DNA of 33,821 nucleotides from a virus, in the IMG/VR virus record IMGVR_UViG_3300025520_000011, positions 1 to 33,821 of that record; one strand, given 5' to 3'. Shown here piece by piece: positions 28,652-33,821 of this stretch (position 1 is the first letter of the stretch; each line of letters starts with the position of its first letter). Below the pieces are notes generated by a model. The model was not told the DNA's origin. It ran no database searches and saw nothing but the letters and a program-made list of their open reading frames with translations. The position numbers were made by a program, and so were the translations under genes.

Positions 28652-30534
28652 TACTCGGAGTCCTTCTCAACCTGAGTGGCCTTGACCAGATTGCCGTACT
28701 GGTCACGTTCGATGGTGGTTTCGGTCTTGCGGGCGGGGAGTTCCAGCTTCACCGCTGCTGGGGCCACGTTGAACACGGGCTGCACCTCGGCGGGCACCAC
28801 TTTGTTCTCGATCACGGGGGCGGCCACGTTCACGGTGGGCCCTTCCACGCTGACCTCGGGGGCGGCCACGTTCACCACGGGCGTCTCCACCTTGTTTTCC
28901 ACCAGGGTGGGCGGGATGTGGTTGTTGATGACCAACTGCTGCGGCTCGGACTTCTGCCCCATCAGCGCCGCCTGGATGGCGTTCATCTGCTGGGCCAGTG
29001 CCGCGAACTGCTTGAGCAGTTCAGCGTTCGGCGGCGCGGCGTACTCCTCGTCGTCGATGCCGTCGGTGTCGCCCTGCTCGGGCGGCTCGACCGGCTCACC
29101 GTTGGCGTCGAGTTGGCCGGTGGGGTCTGCGTACAGGCCCATCGACTTCTCGCGCTCCAGATCGGCAGCGCGCTCGGCGTCCACCGTGTCGGGGTCGTCG
29201 CCGCGTTCGGCGATGACGCTGGAGCGGCTGCGGAATCCGCTTTCGACTTCCAGGGCCTTGCCCTGCGGGTCTTGCACCGGGTGGATGTACGCCCAGCCGT
29301 GCGGTGCCCACTCGACCATCGCCACGTCATTGGCTTCGGCCATCGACACCAAGCCCGCGAGCACCGCCGCGTCCGTCCACCACTGGCGAACGGGCTGGCA
29401 GAACATCGGGATCACCGTGTGCCACTGGCGCTGTTCGGCAAATCGACGGAACTCGTTGATGACGACGCGAAGGGTCCGGTCAGAAACCTCCTTGATGTCA
29501 CCACTGAAAAGCTCGTAGGGGATGCCGGTTGCAGCACTGGTGCCCAGATGCTGCGTCCGCATGTAGTCACTGTATGTCGTCCCAGCCTCTGGAGGGTTGG
29601 AGAACTTGACATCTTGACCATATTCCAACTCCTGCATGATGCCCGGTTGCAGACCGGCCAGCGGCTCGCCGCCCGACATCTCGATGGGCAGGTTGGTCAG
29701 GGGGTCGATGTCCACATCGCCGCCCAGGCCCCGGGTGATGAACACCGCAAACAGGTTCGCCAGTTTCTGGCGTTCCAGCACGGCGTCGTCGTAGTCGTTG
29801 ATCGAGCGCAGACGGGCCAGCACCGACGCCAGCGCCGAGACGCCGCGCAACTGCCCTGGGCGCTTGACCTCGTAGATGTGCTTCACGTCGCTGGCGGGGA
29901 TGCGCAGCAGGTTCTGCATACCGGCCAGCGTGCCCTCGCCCGGGTGCTCCCGGTGCATCCAGTAGGCCACGCGCTGGCCGCGCCGGTCCAACTCGATGCC
30001 CTGGCGAATCTTGTTGCCGATGGGCAGACCCGGCCATGTGTCGGCGTCGAACACGGGCACGAACTCGGCCTCTATCAGTTGCACCTGCATCGGCACTTCC
30101 ATGCCGCTGTCCAGGCGTCGGGCGCGCTTGCGCACGAACACCTCGCCGCTGTCCAGCCACGCCCGCACCACCAGGGCTTGCAGGCCGTAGAAGTTCAGCA
30201 CGCCGTCGGCATCGGCCACTTGGACCCAGCGGTCCCACAGGTCGATGAGTTCCTGCTTGCGCGGGCCCGAGGGCAGCCGTTTGAGGCGGGGCGTGATGCC
30301 CACGCCGATCAGGTTGGTGACCCACTTCTGCGTGGCCGACTCACCCGACCAGTCGTTGCGCACCACGTCGCGGGCGCGGTTGCGGATGTTCTGAAGGCCC
30401 GTGATGGCTTTGTTCGGGCCGCTCGACGGGGGCATCCAGCCCTTCATGCGACGGCCAGTCCCGGCGGCGTCGTACTTGTTGCTCACCTCAAGCCGCTTCT
30501 GCGCGGCTGGGTTGGGTTTGCGCGGTCGGCCCAT
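28651..30534 (-). CDS. Portal protein, lambda family, with repeat-bearing C-terminus
   Basis: Encodes 627 aa; its ATG shares a base with the upstream stop (TGATG). The first ~500 residues show the lambda gpB family: RNRARDVVRNDWSGESATQK, WVTNLIGVGITPRLK, GLQALVVRAWLDSGEVFVRK, GVSALASVLARLRSINDYDD. Twelve copies form the channel at one capsid vertex through which DNA enters. The last ~110 residues are an extension: after a helix (ELLKQFAALAQQMNAIQAAL) come beta repeats of the form VVNVAAP/TVNVAAP and an end ETTIERDQYGNLVKATQVEK. Lambda gpB has 533 aa, so the extension accounts for the extra length. Confidence 0.92.
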   Translation of the reverse strand: MGRPRKPNPAAQKRLEVSNKYDAAGTGRRMKGWMPPSSGPNKAITGLQNIRNRARDVVRNDWSGESATQKWVTNLIGVGITPRLKRLPSGPRKQELIDLWDRWVQVADADGVLNFYGLQALVVRAWLDSGEVFVRKRARRLDSGMEVPMQVQLIEAEFVPVFDADTWPGLPIGNKIRQGIELDRRGQRVAYWMHREHPGEGTLAGMQNLLRIPASDVKHIYEVKRPGQLRGVSALASVLARLRSINDYDDAVLERQKLANLFAVFITRGLGGDVDIDPLTNLPIEMSGGEPLAGLQPGIMQELEYGQDVKFSNPPEAGTTYSDYMRTQHLGTSAATGIPYELFSGDIKEVSDRTLRVVINEFRRFAEQRQWHTVIPMFCQPVRQWWTDAAVLAGLVSMAEANDVAMVEWAPHGWAYIHPVQDPQGKALEVESGFRSRSSVIAERGDDPDTVDAERAADLEREKSMGLYADPTGQLDANGEPVEPPEQGDTDGIDDEEYAAPPNAELLKQFAALAQQMNAIQAALMGQKSEPQQLVINNHIPPTLVENKVETPVVNVAAPEVSVEGPTVNVAAPVIENKVVPAEVQPVFNVAPAAVKLELPARKTETTIERDQYGNLVKATQVEKDSE

Positions 30535-30755
30535 CAGTACCCCCGGCCTTGGTAATAGGCGTATGTGCGCTTGGTGCGCCGCTTGCCCGCAGCCGCAGCG
30601 GCTTCGTCTTGCATCTGCTGCTTGAGGTCATTGCGTGCTTTGATGAGGTCGTCCACCGACCGATACGTCACGCTCTGGCCGTTCAGCACCACGACGCGCT
30701 CGCCCGACGCGATGGCCGCGTTCAGCGTGTCGATGTCTGCTTGCGAAACCGCCAT
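30534..30755 (-). CDS. gpW-like head-tail joining protein
   Basis: Encodes 73 aa from the ATG at 30755; a TTG two codons earlier is possible. It reads SQADIDTLNAAIASGERVVV, LNGQSVTYRSVDDLIKARND, i.e. helix, hairpin with a basic and glycine turn, second helix, then a basic tail ending YYQGRGY. This helix-hairpin-helix plan and the place between large terminase and portal are those of lambda W (68 aa), which closes the portal after packaging. The Shine-Dalgarno is weak (GGGG). Copy 4 of the boundary element lies in its leader. Confidence 0.85.
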   Translation of the reverse strand: MAVSQADIDTLNAAIASGERVVVLNGQSVTYRSVDDLIKARNDLKQQMQDEAAAAAGKRRTKRTYAYYQGRGY

Positions 30756-30785
30756 GCCCAAAGCCCCAAAGTTAAAAGTTGAGGC

Positions 30786-30829
30786 AGTGTGGGTTTTTCG
30801 GGGTTTTTTCGCCTGCGGAGAGATGTCGC
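30786..30829. repeat. Module-boundary element, copy 4
   Basis: AGTGTG (30786-30791), 18 bp, CGCCTGCGG (30810-30818), AGA, GATGTCGC (30822-30829). It lies in the gap between the gpW-like gene (leftward) and the antisense ribbon-helix-helix gene (rightward). Unlike copies 1-3 it does not touch a stop codon. The 18-bp spacer and the bases before it hold a direct repeat GGGTTTTTCG/GGGTTTTTTCG. Confidence 0.7.
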
Positions 30830-30850
30830 GTGAGTTTTCGTTTTGGTTAG

Positions 30851-30864
30851 TGTGTATGATTCAA
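30851..30864 (+). repeat. 14-bp start-region repeat, copy at antisense gene
   Basis: TGTGTATGATTCAA, containing the first ATG of the antisense gene. The identical 14 bp, in the same position relative to the start codon, occurs at 33590-33603 (minus strand) at the small terminase gene. Confidence 0.6.
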
Positions 30865-31068
30865 CACATGAACCAACCCCGCCGTGGCGGGCCTCGCCGC
30901 AACGCGGGCCGCAAAACCGAACTCAATGGACAGCCCACCAAGCGCGTCCAGTTGACCCTGGACGAGCGCACGGTGGAGTTGCTGAAGGTGCTGGGCGACG
31001 GCAACATGAGCCGTGGGGCCCGTGTCGCCGCCGATGTGGCCTACGACCGCTACCAGCGGTCAGCCTAA
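30856..31068 (+). CDS. Ribbon-helix-helix-like protein, antisense in the late operon
   Basis: Encodes 70 aa (or 66 aa from the ATG at 30868). It is the only plus-strand gene right of int, placed between large terminase and gpW. After a basic start (NQPRRGGPRRNAGRKTE) the order is strand KRVQLTL, helix DERTVELLKVLGD, turn GNMS, helix RGARVAADVAYDRYQ: the Arc/MetJ ribbon-helix-helix plan, in which dimers bind DNA by the strands. No Shine-Dalgarno is visible. The gene ends 9 bp inside the terminase gene (convergent overlap). Its start region repeats that of small terminase. A DNA-binding regulator is the natural reading, though a structural role for such a short basic protein cannot be excluded. 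Confidence 0.7.
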   Translation: MIQHMNQPRRGGPRRNAGRKTELNGQPTKRVQLTLDERTVELLKVLGDGNMSRGARVAADVAYDRYQRSA

Positions 31069-33177
31069 GTAGCTCGACCTCGCCACTCGGCGCTGGCGCA
31101 CCACCGCAGGCCGCTGCACCACGGGCGGGGGCAACGTGGCCGCCTCGGCTTTGGCCTCGCGCCGTTCTTCCCGCGTCACCAGTTCACGGTTCTCAGGCAG
31201 CGGCGCGGCCCACGCAGGGGCCTTGTCCCAGTTCTTGATCTTGTCGGCCCCCAGCTTCAGGCACCCGGCGCGCACGTAGCCCGCCAAGTCGAACGCCTCG
31301 TTGCGCTTGCGCACCTGCTCCCACTTCCCGTTCTTGCCGCGCACCTCCGAGCGGTGCAGTTCGTCCAGAAACGCCTTGTTGACCCAGCCGGGGACGTGGA
31401 TGTAGCCGGGGCCCGGGGTGGCACGCCGCAGGCCCGCGTGAACGGCGTCCTTCAGCATGTCGGTGTTGAGGATGTAGAGCGGCACGTCGCCCTTCTCCTT
31501 GCCCGAGCGGTTGCCCACCAGGGTCTGGCGGATCATCCCGGCCATCTTGACGTTCGACCCTTTGACCAGCATCACGCGGTCGTGCATCTTCGCCTGCCGC
31601 AGCGCCCGATACCACGCATACGCCTTGTCGGTCACGCCGTCTTCGCCCCCGGAGTCCACCACCGTCAGCAGCACCTGCAACTCGCGGCCCTCCAGCGGCG
31701 TCTTGTAGGTGGCCGTGACCACCTTTTTGGTGAGCGTGTGCCAGTCCTCGGCGTAGCTGGCCGGGTCGATGGGTGCGAAGTCGCTGCCCACGCCCTCGCG
31801 CTCCGACTCCTTGATCTCGAAACGGTCCACCAGCCACTGCTCAAAGTGCGGCCCGACGGCGTGGACTTGCACCACGAAGCGGGCGTTGGTGCCACCCTGC
31901 ACGTCCACGGCGGCCACCAGAAAACGCGCCGACTCGGGCACGGTGTACCGCTCCATTCGGTCGTCCTGGCGAACGTTGCCGCCGTTCTTCGCCGCCTCAG
32001 CCAGCGCCCGTGGGAGGTACGGCAGGCCCTGGTCGGTGTTGACCGTGGTCTTCAGCGTCAGTTCGCTGCCGGTCAGGGCGTACTCGCGCAGGCCCTGGAG
32101 ATGCCGCATGATGAGCGACTTCCAGTGCTGGTACGCTGCCGCCGCGCCACCCAGCCAGTAGCCCGCGATGGTGCTGGTCAGGGGCGCACCGTAGCGTTCG
32201 CCGTCGGCGGTGATCTTCTCGCCGTCCCGCAGCCAGACGCCGCGCCGGTTGAGTTCGTGCTTGTCTTTCGGCGTATGGATGGAGCCGCAGTGCGGGCACG
32301 GCACGCGGTTGTACTGGGCAGCCAACGCACCCAGGTCGGCCTCGCGCACCATCTCGATGAGTTCGTCGTCACTGGGCAGGCCGAACAGGCTCAGGCCCGG
32401 GGCCACCTCGAAATACTCGCTGCAATGCAGGCACGACCAGTACCAGCGGCGGCGGTCGCTGCGGTTGTAGATGCCCAGGATGCCACCCGTGGGTGGGGCT
32501 TCATGGGGCGTGACCGGGTGCCAGTTCGGGTCGCTCACGTCGCGGCCCGGGGACGACTCCACCATGCACATGCCCCGCGACAGGAACGTGGTCGTGCGCT
32601 TGAGGCCCAGGGTGAAGGGTGCGCCCTCCCCGTCCACGTCATCGGGCATCCGGTCGTAGTCGGTGAAGGCGACGTAGCGGTAGTCGGAGCCCGACAGGTT
32701 GGTCACGGTCGGCCACGCGATGCGCAGCCACATCCCGTGCTTGAACATCTTGTCGTGGGTGTTGTCGTGCTGGCTCGACGCCGACTTCATGGCCTTGATG
32801 GCCGGAGAGTGCCGGATCATCCGGTCGATACGGGTCTTGCTGTACTCCCGGGCCTTCTCCTGCGTCATCTGGATCACGGCCATGTCGCCTGGGTCGTTCA
32901 CCACGCAGTGGGCGATCCAGGCGTCCAGCAGGCCCATCGTCTTACCAGTACGCGCTGGGCCGACGAAACACACCGCTTCGTGGCCCCGCGAGGCCAGCAT
33001 GTTCATCGGCTCCACCATGTACGGGGTCTCGTCGGCGCTCCAGGGCCCGACATAGCCCCCGGGCTGGTTGATGACCAGCGTCTCGGCAGCGCCTTCGGCC
33101 ACCGACACCCGTTTGGGCGGGCGCAGCGCGTCGAAACCGCTGCAAATGTCTAGTAGCGCCTTGGCGGGTTCACTCAT
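31060..33177 (-). CDS. Large terminase subunit, lambda GpA family
   Basis: Encodes 705 aa from the ATG at 33177 (GAGG upstream); a TTG at 33192 is in frame. Walker A is GPARTGKT (residues 73-80). The expected Walker B is YVAFTDYDRMPDD (about 168-180), with TDYD where many GpA proteins have DEVD. A zinc-type pair of cysteines appears twice (SCLHCSE and PCPHCGS). The nuclease part starts near AAVDVQGG (about 410) and includes LTVVDSGGED. It cuts concatemeric DNA and drives packaging through the portal. The start overlaps the small terminase stop by 8 bp. The C-terminus is basic (RREAKAEAATLPPP...). Confidence 0.92.
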   Translation of the reverse strand: MSEPAKALLDICSGFDALRPPKRVSVAEGAAETLVINQPGGYVGPWSADETPYMVEPMNMLASRGHEAVCFVGPARTGKTMGLLDAWIAHCVVNDPGDMAVIQMTQEKAREYSKTRIDRMIRHSPAIKAMKSASSQHDNTHDKMFKHGMWLRIAWPTVTNLSGSDYRYVAFTDYDRMPDDVDGEGAPFTLGLKRTTTFLSRGMCMVESSPGRDVSDPNWHPVTPHEAPPTGGILGIYNRSDRRRWYWSCLHCSEYFEVAPGLSLFGLPSDDELIEMVREADLGALAAQYNRVPCPHCGSIHTPKDKHELNRRGVWLRDGEKITADGERYGAPLTSTIAGYWLGGAAAAYQHWKSLIMRHLQGLREYALTGSELTLKTTVNTDQGLPYLPRALAEAAKNGGNVRQDDRMERYTVPESARFLVAAVDVQGGTNARFVVQVHAVGPHFEQWLVDRFEIKESEREGVGSDFAPIDPASYAEDWHTLTKKVVTATYKTPLEGRELQVLLTVVDSGGEDGVTDKAYAWYRALRQAKMHDRVMLVKGSNVKMAGMIRQTLVGNRSGKEKGDVPLYILNTDMLKDAVHAGLRRATPGPGYIHVPGWVNKAFLDELHRSEVRGKNGKWEQVRKRNEAFDLAGYVRAGCLKLGADKIKNWDKAPAWAAPLPENRELVTREERREAKAEAATLPPPVVQRPAVVRQRRVARSSYLG

Positions 33178-33598
33178 CTTCGGCGGCCTCAACGACGCCT
33201 TCCATCGGGCGTTGTTCCTCGGTGATGGCTTCCAACTGGTTCGCCACCTCGTCCAGAGCCGCGTCGATCAGCGCCCCCACCTCGGCGGCCACCTCGGGCG
33301 CGACACCCAGCTTGCGCTCTAGGTTGTCTGGCACCGAGCGCAGGGTCTGGGCCAGCGCGGACAGCGCCGTGGCCGATGCCTGACGCACCTGGGCGCGGTC
33401 CACGTACTGGCCGCGTCTCACCGCCAACTCCAACTCGTTGAGGTCGGCCTTCGCCTTCTCGTTCCGGGCCTTCTCGCGGTCGAGGTCGATGCGTTCCTGC
33501 GGCGGAACGTAGCCAGCGGGCTTCGCACCTGCCCCTGGGCGGTATCCACCGTGGCCGTTGTTGCGCTTTGGCGTGGTCGTGCTCATGGTTTGAATCAT
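33170..33598 (-). CDS. Small terminase subunit / DNA-recognition protein
   Basis: Encodes 142 aa from the ATG at 33598; ATGs at 33604 and 33586 are in frame, and no clear ribosome site decides between them. I favour 33598 because the same context starts the antisense gene at 30856. The N-terminus has the GGYRPGAGAKPAG motif common in small terminases, followed by a long charged helix (RIDLDREKARNEKAKADLNE, LELAVRRGQYVDRAQVRQAS) and an acidic end. This matches the Nu1-type/terminase small subunit that binds cos and positions the large subunit. It is the first gene of the late operon. No typical N-terminal HTH is obvious, so the family call rests on position and the helical pattern. Confidence 0.75.
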   Translation of the reverse strand: MIQTMSTTTPKRNNGHGGYRPGAGAKPAGYVPPQERIDLDREKARNEKAKADLNELELAVRRGQYVDRAQVRQASATALSALAQTLRSVPDNLERKLGVAPEVAAEVGALIDAALDEVANQLEAITEEQRPMEGVVEAAEDE

Positions 33599-33603
33599 AC
33601 ACA
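33590..33603 (-). repeat. 14-bp start-region repeat, copy at small terminase
   Basis: On the minus strand TGTGTATGATTCAA, the exact 14-mer found at 30851-30864, again enclosing an ATG and followed after 3 nt by ATGA. Could be a shared operator or a remnant of common origin. Confidence 0.6.
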
Positions 33604-33622
33604 TCTTTTCATATCGTGGGAC

Positions 33623-33643
33623 GTTATAGCTTCTCGCTATAAC
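33623..33643. promoter_or_regulatory. Inverted repeat, operator candidate upstream of late operon
   Basis: GTTATAGC, 5 nt, GCTATAAC: a perfect 8-bp inverted repeat in an otherwise AT-richer stretch 25 bp upstream of the small terminase start. The size fits a dimeric regulator site. It has no T-run, so it is not a terminator. A weak TTGATC (minus strand) lies just upstream; no convincing -10 pairs with it. Confidence 0.5.
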
Positions 33644-33711
33644 AGAACCGATCAAGATAGCGAAATGCGAAAACTGTCGATCACGGTGCCTCTCCGCCCC
33701 CGCACGCCTTC

Positions 33712-33731
33712 CCGGGGCCCCGGGGCCCCGG
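33712..33731. repeat. Perfect 20-bp GC palindrome
   Basis: CCGG and GGCC blocks alternate to give a perfect self-complementary 20-mer (CC GGGG CCCC GGGG CCCC GG). It lies between the late-operon start and the terminal tandem repeat. It may be part of the packaging region or a difficult-to-sequence hairpin. Confidence 0.6.
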
Positions 33732-33743
33732 TCGGTTTCGCGC

Positions 33744-33821
33744 GCTGGGTGCTGGGTGCTGGGTGCTGGGTGCTGGGTGCTGGGTGCTGGGTGCTGGGTG
33801 CTGGGTGCTGGGTGCTGGGTG
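33744..33821. repeat. (GCTGGGT)n tandem repeat at window edge
   Basis: Eleven perfect head-to-tail copies of GCTGGGT run into the right edge. The true number is unknown because the sequence stops inside the array. Perfect short repeats ending a sequence can be an assembly artefact. Confidence 0.85.

Larger units (their letters stand above)
33599..33743. other. Non-coding region upstream of small terminase, cos-side candidate
   Basis: No gene is seen. It holds the inverted repeat at 33623-33643, a doubled GCGAAA (tagcGAAATGCGAAAAC near 33658-33672) and a GC palindrome. In lambda-type phages cos lies just upstream of the small terminase gene, so the packaging site is expected here or just beyond the edge; I cannot recognise a cos sequence itself. 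Confidence 0.35.

Noticed and set aside
30832-30860. Sigma-70 promoter with TATGAT (30855-30860) for the antisense gene
   Set aside because: No acceptable -35 hexamer at 16-18 bp, and the TATGAT overlaps the start codon and the shared 14-mer, so it may only be part of that repeat.
33744-33821. CRISPR-like array
   Set aside because: The repeat is 7 bp with no spacers; it is a simple tandem repeat.

Overview
The window is one end of a lambda-type siphophage genome rather than bacterial chromosome. The DNA is GC-rich. Nearly all of it is a single leftward (minus-strand) virion operon, read from about 33.6 kb down to 2.4 kb. A short rightward (plus-strand) block at the left end ends in excisionase and integrase genes. 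The attachment region carries the 3' end of a tRNA whose discriminator base is C, a hallmark of tRNA-His, in a form typical of proteobacteria. Together with the GC content and the gene types, this suggests a temperate phage of a beta-proteobacterium, possibly Burkholderiales; the host call is inference.

Layout in late-transcription order (right to left): a GCTGGGT tandem repeat at the window edge, a GC palindrome and an inverted-repeat operator candidate; small and large (GpA-type) terminase; a small ribbon-helix-helix-like gene on the opposite strand; a head-tail joining protein and portal; six accessory or virion-type genes not found at this place in lambda (24.2-28.7 kb); ClpP-like prohead protease, decoration protein, major capsid protein; FII-, Z- and U-like connector and tail-completion proteins; tail tube, terminator, tape measure; a tail-tip and adsorption block of small and very large beta-rich proteins (4.7-15.4 kb); two membrane proteins; and the lysis cassette (GH24 endolysin with a C-terminal membrane segment, Rz with nested Rz1).

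Between the lysis genes and integrase lies what looks like a complete attP. It has a tRNA-His 3' core, an IHF-like site on each side, and five ACTGCCC repeats that look like integrase arm sites (two inside the end of int, three at the end of Rz). A strong bidirectional terminator separates the convergent int and late transcripts. Because int and lysis genes flank the same att site, the sequence represents the free or circular form of the phage, not a prophage integrated at this site. Immunity, replication and late-control genes are absent and must lie beyond the window edges.

The most unusual signals are (i) a bipartite intergenic element (AGTGTG-N18-CGCCTGCGG-N3-GATGTCGC) present three times in full and once in part, each time at a boundary between functional modules and usually touching a stop codon; (ii) an antisense DNA-binding-type gene inside the late operon that shares a 14-bp start-region sequence with the small terminase gene; and (iii) the block of virion-type genes inserted between portal and protease.
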